Below are positions 48,769 to 60,060 of a stretch of 64,000 nucleotides of DNA, piece after piece. The position numbers and the translations under genes are program-made. Each line of letters opens with the position of its first letter. Position 1 is the first letter of the stretch. This stretch comes from an uncultured Pseudomonadota bacterium (GTDB lineage Bacteria > Pseudomonadota > Gammaproteobacteria > Methylococcales > Methylomonadaceae). Below the pieces are notes generated by a model. The model searched no databases. It was not told the origin of the DNA and saw nothing but the letters and a program-made list of their open reading frames with translations. The DNA is taken from NCBI GenBank assembly GCA_903918375.1, contig CAIXED010000008.1, positions 62,001 through 126,000 on the forward strand, in the 5' to 3' direction.

Positions 48769-49602
48769 ATGAAACATCAAATCGACCCCAAAATAGATTG
48801 CGTCTTTAAGGCATTACTAGGTGCCGAGAATAACCGTAACCTGCTGGTACATTTTTTAAATGCGATTATCGGTAGCGATTTATCTGCATCGATTGATAGC
48901 GTTGAAATCATCAACCCTTATAACGAAAAAGAGTTTTTGGAAGACAAACTCAGTATCGTCGATGTCAAAGCCAAGGACACCGCAGGCACTATTTACCAAA
49001 TTGAGATTCAACTGGTCAGTTATACCAATCTGCCAGAGCGGATTTTGTACAACTGGGCCGACATATACAGCCAACAACTCCAGAGCGGTGACCACTTTCA
49101 TGTTCTCCGCCCAACCTATTCGATCTGGCTATTGGCTGACAATTTGCTTGAAAATGACACAGACTATATTCATACCTATAAAATCAAGGATGAAAAAGGC
49201 AGAACATTAAATAACCACTGCGGCATCTGGTTGTTGGAATTGGAAAAATTTAATGCCCAACAGATTGAAACCGAACAGCAACGCTGGTTAAGATTTTTTA
49301 AAGAGGGTGACAGCTTAAATGATGAAGCCGGTTTACCCGATTGGATGACAACCGAAGAAATGAGGCAAGCGATGAACACATTACGCCAGTTTTCAGAAAA
49401 AGAACGCGATTATCACGCCTATCAAGCACGGCAGAACTTTTTACGAGAACAACTGACTATTCAATATGAATTGGATCAAGTACATAAAGCCAAGTTGGAA
49501 GCGGAAAAACGTGAGCAAGCGGCATTAGATTTGGCTAAGCAAAAAGACCTTGAAATTGAACGCCTAAAAGCGCTTTTGGCAAAAAACAACCTAAATTCAT
49601 AG
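48769..49602 (+). CDS. Rpn-family PD-(D/E)XK nuclease (transposase-like)
   Basis: A 277-residue protein of the Rpn/PD-(D/E)XK transposase-like group. It opens IDPKIDCVFKALLG, then LSIVDVKAKDTAGTIYQIEIQL, with the catalytic Asp and the E-x-Q of this family, NLPERILYNWADIYSQQL and WLLADNLL. The C-terminal quarter is a charged coiled coil (FLREQLTIQYELDQVHKAKLEAEKREQ). E. coli Rpn proteins promote RecA-independent recombination and cleave DNA. It is intact; a rearranged partial copy follows within ten bases. The gene sits in the defence island. Confidence 0.88.
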   Translation: MKHQIDPKIDCVFKALLGAENNRNLLVHFLNAIIGSDLSASIDSVEIINPYNEKEFLEDKLSIVDVKAKDTAGTIYQIEIQLVSYTNLPERILYNWADIYSQQLQSGDHFHVLRPTYSIWLLADNLLENDTDYIHTYKIKDEKGRTLNNHCGIWLLELEKFNAQQIETEQQRWLRFFKEGDSLNDEAGLPDWMTTEEMRQAMNTLRQFSEKERDYHAYQARQNFLREQLTIQYELDQVHKAKLEAEKREQAALDLAKQKDLEIERLKALLAKNNLNS

Positions 49603-49611
49603 TCCACGTTC

Positions 49612-49920
49612 ATCAATTAACCACCACGGTATCTGGTTATTGGAACTAAAGAAATGGAACAAACCATAAACACATCAAGTCGGTTTTCAGAAAAAGAACG
49701 CGATTATCACGCCTATCAAGCACGGCAGAATTTTTTACGAGAACAACTGACCATTCAATATGAATTGGATCAAGTACATAAAGCTAAGTTGGAAGCGGAA
49801 AAACGTGAGCAAGCGGCATTGGATTTGGTTAAGCAAAAAGATGTTGAATTTAAAAAACTAAAAACGCTAAAAGACCTTGAAATTGAACGACTAAAAGCGC
49901 TTTTGGCAAAAACAACCTGA
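49612..49920 (+). pseudogene. Decayed second copy of the Rpn-family gene
   Basis: From 49612 the sequence resumes the upstream gene at its GIWLLEL region (here HHGIWLLELKKW then a stop), skips about 50 codons, shifts frame and continues as FSEKERDYHAYQARQNFLREQ through the coiled-coil end, almost identical to 49390-49590. An in-frame ATG at 49654 would allow an 88-residue coil-only peptide with an extra DVEFKKLKT insertion. It lacks the nuclease residues. It is best read as a tandem duplication reduced by an internal deletion. Confidence 0.82.
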
Positions 49921-50021
49921 ATTCATAGTCCACAACAATCGAGAATGATGCGCTCACCTTGTGAAGCACATACGGCACCGCCATTAGAATAAGAAGTTGG
50001 GACGATGAATTGGCATTGCCG

Positions 50022-50056
50022 AGTAGGGCGGATAAGCGCAGCGCATCCACCCTACT
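50022..50056. repeat. REP-like palindrome
   Basis: AGTAGGGCGGAT (50022-50033) and ATCCACCCTACT (50045-50056) face each other over AAGCGCAGCGC. This GTAGGG-type palindrome with an AAGCGCAGCGC loop is a familiar style of dispersed intergenic repeat. It lies in the 291-bp gap (49921-50211) between the Rpn remnant and the end of hsdS, which otherwise shows no gene. Confidence 0.55.
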
Positions 50057-50211
50057 TGATTTTTTAGTAATACTCTTGAGTTGGTAGAACCTTTACCTAG
50101 GGTTTTGGTTCATGGCAGCACCTCAGTCGCCGTAAGACTGGGGCATATCTCCTCACTGATTTAGTTTCTTTGTTTCTACAAAAAACTATTCATTTTTATC
50201 TAATTACTGAA

Positions 50212-51502
50212 TTATTTTACTTTGACTTGGCCGTTCATCAGCATAGGAAGAAGCCAATCTCTGAGTTTATCCAGCGTTTCGATCTCCTCAAGAATAGCTA
50301 ACCTCTTGACGAAACCTGAAGAAACTATCGCCGAATAATTTGATATTAATATTGCTGGTGGCGATATGACCTTTAATGGTGAAAGGTTTGTTCGGGTGAT
50401 TTGTGGCTGTGCTGAGCCAGTAATTACCTTATTCACTGCTGATCGCTTTAAAGTATTAAACAGATAATCAATTGAAAAAGCCTTATCAATAGGATTTACG
50501 ACCATTGCGTTACCGGTAATCCATGAGAAAGGTCTTGTTATATTGATTTCGCCACATGAGTTACCACGACAAGTGATAGCTATGACACTATGCTCATGGT
50601 TATAACTTTCATACCTACCAACAATCCCGTTTGCTCCATACACAAGGTATTTCCCATCATCGGACATTTGTTTCTCTGAAATGGTTCTCGGTTGATACAG
50701 TTCCGCAATACTTCCCAAATCAGATGAATTCCACCCTTCCGGCACATCCCGTTTCAATTCGGCGTTATAAACCATCTTCCCGCCAGATGTTTTATAGGGC
50801 TTGCCATTGGCATCAGGAAAATCAAATTGCACAAACCAGTAGTCATACAAAGTCTTAGCCATTGCTTCGAGCTCGGCGTTGATGCGGTTGTTTAGTTCGA
50901 TTTTTTTATTAATTGTCGATAAGAGGGTTGCTCGTTGTTGACTATCTTCTGGTAAATATATTTTTAAATTTGATATCACATCTTTTGTTAAGGAACCTCT
51001 GATTAATTCAGTTTTTTAAGAAAAACAGATGCGCAAGCTATTGATTTTATTGGTCACAAAATTCTGGAAAGCGAATTAATCAGAGGCTCCTTAACGCATT
51101 TCTTGTTCCACCTACTTTGCATATTTGAAGTAAATAAGATTTTAGATATTGAATATAAAATCCAACATAAGCAGAGTCATTTTTATTAGTACATCTAATT
51201 ATTGAAACATGTTGGTTTACACGTGCAGGAAGAATGCAATCTGGCACTATGCAACTTCGAGCAATTGAATCTCCTGTGATGTTTAATAAAATGTCATTAC
51301 TTAATACTGTTACGCTTTTTAAGGCATTAGCCTGCCCATCATCCAAATAGACCAATCCATTTGTAGAAAAAGACATGTCTTGAACATTTTGACTACGTAT
51401 GAAAGTAACACCACTCCCGAAATATGACTCACTGCCCCCTTTGGGCGTTGCGCCACTTCCTATCTTCGACGTTATTTGCCTAAGTTTGACGAACTTACTC
51501 AT
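50212..51502 (-). pseudogene. hsdS: Type I restriction specificity subunit, split by a MITE
   Basis: The N-terminal half (51502 to about 51092, MSKFVKLRQITSKIG, ending GGTRNAL) holds the first target-recognition domain; the C-terminal half (from codons at about 50987) has the central coiled coil INKKIELNNRINAELEAMAKT, the second TRD (SDLGSIAELYQPRT) and the closing coil LDKLRDWLLPMLMNGQVKVK. A 99-bp insertion plus its TTAA duplication (103 bp) shifts frame, giving RSL and a stop. Removing it restores GGTRNALTKDVISNLKIYLPE across the joint and a 395-residue protein. A GTG at 50979 could start a separate C-half with one TRD. It overlaps hsdM by eight bases. Confidence 0.92.
50992..51090. mobile_element. 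99-bp MITE with TTAA target duplication
   Basis: The element is bounded by 18-bp inverted ends, GGAACCTCTGATTAATTC (50992-51009) and the inverse of GGAGCCTCTGATTAATTC (51073-51090), with one mismatch. TTAA flanks it on both sides (50988-50991 and 51091-51094). It encodes nothing and must be moved by a transposase supplied elsewhere, probably an IS that targets TTAA; none is in this window. Precise excision down to one TTAA restores the hsdS frame, which proves the insertion. Confidence 0.93.
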
Positions 51503-53129
51503 ACTTCAACCCCGCCAACTGTTTCTTAATCTCCACCTCCAACTCCCGCGACTGCCCAAACAAACTATCCAGATTGTCATTAAACGCCTGCATCTTTTCG
51601 GCAAACTGTTCTGGGGTAATATCCACATACTCAATCTTCACATCAAAATACTGCCCCGCACTGAGCGAGTAATTTTTAGCAGCGATTTCGTCATAACTGA
51701 CAACCACTGAAAAATCTTCTTGCGCTTGTTTAGCATTGAACAGGTCGATAATGGCTTGCTCTTCTTCTGAGCTGAGCACGGTTTTCTGGTTTTTGCCTTC
51801 CTTAACTTTTTGCCCCAAATTCGATGCGTCAATCAACACAACTTGATCTTTGTTGGCAGCGTCGATAAACAGAATCGACACATTGGTGCCGGTGGTGGCG
51901 AAGATATTGCTGGGCATTGAGACAACACCGGCCAACATTTTGTGTTCGACTAAATGCTGACGAATAGCTTTGTCGATACCGGATTGCGCGGTGATGAAAC
52001 CGGTTGGCACTACCACTGCCGCTTTGCCGCCGGGATTTAGCGAATAGATGATGTGCTGCAAGAATAATTGGTAGATTTCCATCTTGTCGGTGGCCTTGGC
52101 TTTGACCTTGGGAATACCGGCAAAGAAGCGTTGTTGATTGGCTTTGCTGTCGAGCTCGTCGCGATAATCGCTGAAATCGAGCTTAAACGGCGGATTGGAA
52201 ACGATGTAATCAAAACCTTTCAATTCGCTACCGTCCTTATGGTACGGGTGGAGTAGGGTGTTGCCTTGAATCACATGCGGAATCGAATGCACCAGATTAT
52301 TTAAGATCAAGTTCAGACGCAGCAGGTTGGAGGATTTTTGGGAAATATCCTGTGTGTAAATACTGCAACGGTTTTCGCCGATGGCGTGGGCGACATTCAT
52401 CAGCAAGGTGCCGGAACCAGCAGACGGATCATAACAACTGACGTTTTTGATTTGGCCTTGCTGGGCTTTGGGCACCAGAATTTCCGCCATGATCCGCGCT
52501 ACCGCATGGGGCGTGAAGTATTCGGCATATTTGCCGCCGCTGTTGCTGTTGTAGTCTTTGATCAGGTATTCAAAAATCGTGGCGTAGAAGTCAAACTTTT
52601 GAGTAAAGATGCGCTCGAAACTGAATTCGACCAGTTTGTTGATAATGGCGCGGCAGAAGTTGTCGCGTTTGGAATCGTCGGCAATGTAGTTGCTGAGTCG
52701 GTCGAATAGCACTACCTTGGCGCCGCCGTCGGTTTTGACCGCGAACACTTCATTGTTGCTGATGGCGATGTCGATCAAGGTGTCGTCAAACAACTTGGCA
52801 AAATCCGGCGCGTTTTGTTGGCTGAATAGGTAATTGATGAAGTGGGTGGGTTTCAAACGCGCGGTATCTGCGCCCATTTGCAATTGCAGCATTTCCAAAT
52901 CATCTTCGCTTAAGGCGGTCAGCGCTTCTTCCCATTTGTCAGCCTTGGCGATGGATTCGTCAATTTTCTTGGCTTCATACGCAAATTTGTCGTTTAAAAA
53001 CTTATAGAGAAACGTCTGGGTGATGATTTTGAATTCGTTGCCGTCATTACCCAAGCCGTAATTGGCGCAAATGCTTTTCAGACTGTCGATCAGGGATTTG
53101 GTTTTTTGTTGAAATTCCAGCTCTACCAA
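51495..53129 (-). CDS. hsdM: Type I modification methyltransferase
   Basis: A 544-residue N6-adenine methyltransferase. The N-terminal helical HsdM domain (FKIITQTFLYKFLNDKFAYEA) is followed by EYFTPHAVARIMAE, the SAM motif DPSAGSGTLL (near residue 233) and the catalytic NPPF (near residue 313), then VVVPTGFITAQSGIDKAIR. In the M2S complex it would methylate the site chosen by HsdS. Although hsdS is broken, this gene is intact. It overlaps hsdR (upstream) by seven and hsdS (downstream) by eight bases. Confidence 0.94.
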   Translation of the reverse strand: MVELEFQQKTKSLIDSLKSICANYGLGNDGNEFKIITQTFLYKFLNDKFAYEAKKIDESIAKADKWEEALTALSEDDLEMLQLQMGADTARLKPTHFINYLFSQQNAPDFAKLFDDTLIDIAISNNEVFAVKTDGGAKVVLFDRLSNYIADDSKRDNFCRAIINKLVEFSFERIFTQKFDFYATIFEYLIKDYNSNSGGKYAEYFTPHAVARIMAEILVPKAQQGQIKNVSCYDPSAGSGTLLMNVAHAIGENRCSIYTQDISQKSSNLLRLNLILNNLVHSIPHVIQGNTLLHPYHKDGSELKGFDYIVSNPPFKLDFSDYRDELDSKANQQRFFAGIPKVKAKATDKMEIYQLFLQHIIYSLNPGGKAAVVVPTGFITAQSGIDKAIRQHLVEHKMLAGVVSMPSNIFATTGTNVSILFIDAANKDQVVLIDASNLGQKVKEGKNQKTVLSSEEEQAIIDLFNAKQAQEDFSVVVSYDEIAAKNYSLSAGQYFDVKIEYVDITPEQFAEKMQAFNDNLDSLFGQSRELEVEIKKQLAGLKYE

Positions 53130-56100
53130 TTTCTTGCTCCGGTATTAAATTCTTTCAGATATTCCGCGACGACTAGATGATTGATGTAACGCGAGGCGTC
53201 GGGGTTGAGTTTGATTTGTTGCTGTTTCATGAAGCGGTTGATGACAATCGGCATCATGGTTCGCTCGAAATAGCTTTCGTTGTCGAGTATTTGGGTATTT
53301 TGCAAAACCTGTTGGTCGGCGTCCTGTTTTATCCCCGTCAGCGCTTCGAAGATTTTACGTTCTGAATCGCTAAGGCCACCGGATTCCAACAGGCGTTTGT
53401 GGATGCGGGTGTATTTGGCATCACCTTGGTATTTTTGGCGCAGTTGTTGGTTTTGGCGGTTTAGTTCTTTGATGCGTTCATGGATTTTGTTAAGCGCTCC
53501 AATATTGGCGGTCATTTCGTCCTGAGTGACTTCGGAGAGATTCTTTTTCTTGAACAATCTTTCCAGCTCTTCTTTTAAGGTGACAAATTTGGGGTCTTGC
53601 TGGTCGAAGTTGCTGGCCAATGCTTCGCGAGTGCGGCGCAGGGTGTTTTTCAGTTTGTCGGCCAGTACCAGTTCTTCTTCACCGATTTTGACGAATTTGA
53701 AAATAACTTCTTCCAGCGCCACGTTGAGTAGATTGGCGCTATCGCTGCCTTGTTCAAGGCTGTCTTTGAGATTGAGCAAATCAAGGTGATTACTGGTTTC
53801 TCGGTGGAGTAGATTGAGTTTTTGAAAATCTAGCTGTTCCAAAAAGCTGTATTCACCTTGTAAGCGAATCAGGTTGTATAAACTCTTGGCATCGGCCAAG
53901 GCTTTTTTCAGCGCTAATATCGTTTCTCTGTCTTGTATTTCACTGATTTGTTGCGAAAAGTGTTCGGCATTTTCAATATCGAATCGAAACAATACATCCT
54001 TAATGTGTTCAATCTCGGCGGCAATTTCTTGTGGCGATTTGAACAGGTGGGAATAATGCTCCATTTCATCGCCAAGCTCGGCTTGCAGTTCATCGAAATA
54101 GGCTCTGTTGGTCGCATCGAACTCTTGGCGAATATCGGCAAAGTCCACCACATAGCCATAGCGAAAATCTTTGTAGGTGCGGTTAACCCGTGTCAAAGCT
54201 TGCAGCAGGTTGTGTTTGCGAATCACTCGGCCTAGGTATAGTTTCTTCAGGCGCTTAGCATCAAAGCCGGTGAGTAACATGTTGTAAACAAACAGGAAAT
54301 CGATTTTACCGGCCTTAAAATATTCCACCCAATCCTTACGCTCTTCCTTCGTGCCAACATCATGCAGAATCAGCGCGGCTGAGCTGACTTTGTTGTCTTG
54401 TATGCGTTTAATTCGATAGTGGCTCGTAGGATCGGCAACTTGTTGTAACCATTGAACGTTATCATCATTAGCCGCTTGTTCCTGTGTTGGGATATTGGCT
54501 TTTGCATATTTAGCATTGAATAGCTCGAACAGTTGTCGCGCTTGTTCTGCGCTATCGCAGATGACCATGCCACCGATGCTGGCATCGTTCAAAGCACCAC
54601 GGCTTTTTTCAAAATCGCTAACGATGTAATCCAGCATCGGTTCGACAAAGGCAGGGTGGGCGTAAACCAATTTTTTGTCGAGCTTGCCTTGTAATACTTC
54701 GGCTTCGGCAAGTGCTTGTTGTAGGGCAATTTTGTAATTGGTGGCAATTTCCTCGCGAATCAGGCGCAGGGTGTAGCCATCGGCAATCGAAGCGTTGTAA
54801 TAGTATTTGTGGATGTAATCGCCGAACAAGGCGCGTGAGTTGTAATCGTCACCCAGCAATGGCGTACCGGTTAAACCAATTTTGATCGCGTTGCGGTCGG
54901 ATTGATCGAGATTGGCGAGAAAACTGCCTTTGGGGTTGTAGCTGCGATGTACTTCATCGAGAAAATAAACCCGTTGAATGGCGACGTCGTAATCCTTGGT
55001 AGACAACACATCGGGGTCGTCTTTGAATTTTTGAATATTGACGACGGTGATTTCGGGCTTACCGGCATGGTTGTGGATGACTTGAGTCGCTTTGATGTCG
55101 CGACTAAAAGCTTCGCGTGAATCGATAGTGTGTACCGTCAAACCACGGCAGGTAAATTCACGATGCGCCTGCGTCAGCAAATCAATCCGGTCTACGATGA
55201 AATAGAATTTTGGGACGATTAGCCGCTGTTGGAAGTAATCGGTCAAAAAGCGCACGTTGTAATAGGCTAGGGCGGTTTTACCGCTGCCTTGCGTATGCCA
55301 AATAATACCTTTCTTGACGCCATCATTGAGTTTACGCTCGATAGCTTTGGTCGCGAACAACTGTGGGTAACGCATGACATGCTTTTGCAAGCCTTCGGTT
55401 TCGTGAACATAAGCCAAGGCGTAGCGCAATACAAACGCTAGTCGCTCTCGACTCAGTAAGGAAGTACAAAGGCGATTGGTCGGACGATTGGGGTCTTTGT
55501 TGGTGATAAATTCAGGATTGCTGCTGATAACTTCCAGATTATTGTCTTTCAGAATCTTCAGTTCGGTTGCTTCGGATAAGGGCTGGAGCAATGCGGTTAA
55601 ATTCAATATTTCTTCTTCGCGAAAATAATTGAATTTAGGTGATTGATAGCTGGGACTGGCATAGAACGCACCCTGAATCGGTTGCACATCACCATCGTCG
55701 TACTCCATGTTATTGGAGAAAAGCATCAATTGGGTGACGTTGACGAAACGTTTGAATTTAGGATTTTTGAAGCGTTTATTGATGCGGTCGCGTTCCGCTA
55801 GTATGCCTTCCCGGTTGTGAGGCTTTTTGACTTCAATAAACACCAACGGCATTCCGTTGATCAGCAAGGTGATGTCGGGGCGAAATTCTTCGTCACCGTT
55901 TTGGTAAGTAAGTTCGGTAACGACGTTGAAACTATTGTTGTTGAAGTTTTCAAAGTCGATCAGCTTGATGCCAGAGCGATCTGTCATTTTGCTGTAAAAG
56001 GCTAATCCAAGGTCGTCGTTGTCTAAAGTCAGTTTTACATCGGCTAACAAGCGATTGATGTCGGCCTCAGCTAAATCAGGGTTGATCTTGCTGATTGCGG

Positions 56101-56233
56101 ATTGGAATAGGGCAGGAAAGAGGTTGGACTCTAAATCCCATTGCTGATCTTTCAGCGATAAGTATTGGTAGCCAAGGCGAACCAAATGCAGGATGGCGGG
56201 AATCTTGACTCGCGTATCTTCGGTGAACTTCAT
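53123..56233 (-). CDS. hsdR: Type I restriction endonuclease subunit R
   Basis: A 1036-residue motor and nuclease subunit. The N-terminal PD-(D/E)XK nuclease is seen at about residues 115-135 (RPDITLLINGMPLVFIEVKKP). The SF2 motor follows with Walker A TQGSGKTAL (near residue 312), the DExx motif FLDEVHRSY (near 425), GLTGTPLLG and LTRVNRTYK; the C-terminal helical region binds M2S. It is first in an hsdR-hsdM-hsdS operon. It is uninterrupted, so with hsdS split the restriction activity depends on whether a half-HsdS works. Confidence 0.94.
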   Translation of the reverse strand: MKFTEDTRVKIPAILHLVRLGYQYLSLKDQQWDLESNLFPALFQSAISKINPDLAEADINRLLADVKLTLDNDDLGLAFYSKMTDRSGIKLIDFENFNNNSFNVVTELTYQNGDEEFRPDITLLINGMPLVFIEVKKPHNREGILAERDRINKRFKNPKFKRFVNVTQLMLFSNNMEYDDGDVQPIQGAFYASPSYQSPKFNYFREEEILNLTALLQPLSEATELKILKDNNLEVISSNPEFITNKDPNRPTNRLCTSLLSRERLAFVLRYALAYVHETEGLQKHVMRYPQLFATKAIERKLNDGVKKGIIWHTQGSGKTALAYYNVRFLTDYFQQRLIVPKFYFIVDRIDLLTQAHREFTCRGLTVHTIDSREAFSRDIKATQVIHNHAGKPEITVVNIQKFKDDPDVLSTKDYDVAIQRVYFLDEVHRSYNPKGSFLANLDQSDRNAIKIGLTGTPLLGDDYNSRALFGDYIHKYYYNASIADGYTLRLIREEIATNYKIALQQALAEAEVLQGKLDKKLVYAHPAFVEPMLDYIVSDFEKSRGALNDASIGGMVICDSAEQARQLFELFNAKYAKANIPTQEQAANDDNVQWLQQVADPTSHYRIKRIQDNKVSSAALILHDVGTKEERKDWVEYFKAGKIDFLFVYNMLLTGFDAKRLKKLYLGRVIRKHNLLQALTRVNRTYKDFRYGYVVDFADIRQEFDATNRAYFDELQAELGDEMEHYSHLFKSPQEIAAEIEHIKDVLFRFDIENAEHFSQQISEIQDRETILALKKALADAKSLYNLIRLQGEYSFLEQLDFQKLNLLHRETSNHLDLLNLKDSLEQGSDSANLLNVALEEVIFKFVKIGEEELVLADKLKNTLRRTREALASNFDQQDPKFVTLKEELERLFKKKNLSEVTQDEMTANIGALNKIHERIKELNRQNQQLRQKYQGDAKYTRIHKRLLESGGLSDSERKIFEALTGIKQDADQQVLQNTQILDNESYFERTMMPIVINRFMKQQQIKLNPDASRYINHLVVAEYLKEFNTGARNW

Positions 56234-56390
56234 GCAATCTTTATGGGATGGTTGAGCCTGTTAATCAACACTGAATAGTAGTTGAGGGCGCTGTAACTGG
56301 TTTCGGATAAAATCACTTCATGGCTCATCAGTAAATCGGCTGATCTAATGTTTATTTGACAATTCGCTCAGTTTAATCAAGAATTCGCCC

Positions 56391-56446
56391 AACACGGCCC
56401 CTTTCGGTTTAGCTGCTTCGTCGGTTATTCCGCTTAGGGGTTTTTT
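56391..56446 (+). ncRNA. Candidate small RNA beside the AbiF gene
   Basis: A TTGACA element at 56356-56361 is followed after 17 bases by AAGAAT (56379-56384). About seven bases later a segment begins that ends in CCCCT (56398-56402) pairing with AGGGG (56436-56440) and then six T (56441-56446), an intrinsic terminator. The predicted transcript is about 55 nt, opposite in strand to the AbiF-type gene and just past its stop. Conserved structured RNAs accompany abiF genes in other bacteria (the AbiF RNA motif); identity with that motif is not shown. Promoter and RNA are predictions only. Confidence 0.3.
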
Positions 56447-56472
56447 ATTGCCTATCGTTTTTATATTCCCTA

Positions 56473-57477
56473 TCACCAATCCCACTGCTCCCAACCTTCT
56501 ATAACGCCCATACCAGCTAGGTTTAACCCCAAATGTTGTAAATCGGGAAACTCTAAAAGTAATAACTTTAGCCGCTTTCCCCATTCAGAGTATGGATTGA
56601 TGATACCCAGTAAATGCTTGGCTATACACAGTAATAAAAAAGGACGGGCAAAACTATGAGGAGGATTGCCATCGAATCGATCAACCCATATTACGTCCCC
56701 CAAAGGCGATAACTTAGGCTGGTCAATAATATTGCGATTCCAAAGTCTACTGTGATGGGCGCATACATTGCGTAGATAATTCAAGCTACGCAACCAAGAT
56801 GCAAAAATACGACCATTACTAACACCATATTTTTTTGCAATAGCATCTTGATCAACTTCCTTCATCCCTGCGAATAATCTGGACATTGCTCCGAAATCCC
56901 AAACCTCACACACCACCCAGATAGGCAAAGGAAAACCGTACTTAGCTTTATTGTGTGTAATAAATTCTTCCTTTGACCTAATGATCAACGCTGACTGTTT
57001 GGTCAACCATTCATGATGTTGGGTTAAGCCGGTTTTTTCTTGAAGCTTTTTTGCAAAACCATTAGATAACAAATCGGGTTTTAGATAAGCAAAAGCGTCT
57101 TGTTTTCCGAGCGAGTGCGAAATATCAACTCTTAGGCCAATCTCGATACGTTCCAAGGCATCCATGATCAATAAACGCAACTTCTTATCAAACACATATA
57201 GATCAACAGCATTTTGAAAACTAGCTCCTTCTTTAAACGTATCCAAAACGAACTGGTCGGTATCACCACGTTTAAATTTCTTTCTGCCAATCGGGGCAAT
57301 TAGTGGACAGCATGTTCCACTACGCTCACGAAAGGGGAACCAGTAACCACTTAAACGATAATAGCCAATCCGTTCAAGATACTCTAAAGCCTTGGTTCTA
57401 TCTGTAACTATCAATCCTCGTTGAATCAACTGATTCAACTGATCTTCGTAACTTTTCCAAGGTTTTTCATAGGTCAT
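56473..57477 (-). CDS. AbiF/AbiD-family (Abi_2) abortive-infection HEPN protein
   Basis: A 334-residue Abi_2 protein. It starts KPWKSYEDQLNQLIQRGLIV, then YLERIGYYRLSGYWFPFR, IMDALERIEIGLRV and SLNYLRNVCAHHSRLWNR, the family order. Two HEPN R-x4-H motifs are visible: R116-H121 (RVDISH) and R236-H241 (RNVCAH), as expected of a HEPN ribonuclease related to the ancestors of Cas13. Family members block phage growth, some with an adjacent RNA. It is 67 bases after gyrB on the same strand and upstream of hsdR across a gap of 239 bp that contains a possible small RNA. Confidence 0.85.
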   Translation of the reverse strand: MTYEKPWKSYEDQLNQLIQRGLIVTDRTKALEYLERIGYYRLSGYWFPFRERSGTCCPLIAPIGRKKFKRGDTDQFVLDTFKEGASFQNAVDLYVFDKKLRLLIMDALERIEIGLRVDISHSLGKQDAFAYLKPDLLSNGFAKKLQEKTGLTQHHEWLTKQSALIIRSKEEFITHNKAKYGFPLPIWVVCEVWDFGAMSRLFAGMKEVDQDAIAKKYGVSNGRIFASWLRSLNYLRNVCAHHSRLWNRNIIDQPKLSPLGDVIWVDRFDGNPPHSFARPFLLLCIAKHLLGIINPYSEWGKRLKLLLLEFPDLQHLGLNLAGMGVIEGWEQWDW

Positions 57478-57544
57478 TCAATAACCACTAGATCAAAATC
57501 ATATTTAATAACAGCAAAGTTTCAATCGCATTGATTTCTTCAAA

Positions 57545-59989
<2,445 letters not shown>

Positions 59990-60044
59990 TCAGCTCTTGC
60001 TTTAAGCAAAAGGATTTATAGAAACGTGCTTGATGCATTGTTGA

Positions 60045-60060
60045 TGTTTCACGTGAAACC
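60045..60060. promoter_or_regulatory. parS site (15 of 16 bases)
   Basis: TGTTTCACGTGAAACC matches the consensus TGTTNCACGTGAAACA in all but the last base. It lies in the recF-gyrB gap and touches the recF stop codon. It is a probable ParB nucleation site close to the replication origin. Confidence 0.88.

Noticed and set aside
56345-56584. 79-codon frame overlapping the end of the AbiF gene
   Set aside because: Half of it is antiphase to the conserved Abi_2 end; the remaining 42 codons (SGITDEAAKPKG) match nothing I know. The terminator-like structure on the other strand is a better explanation of the stretch.
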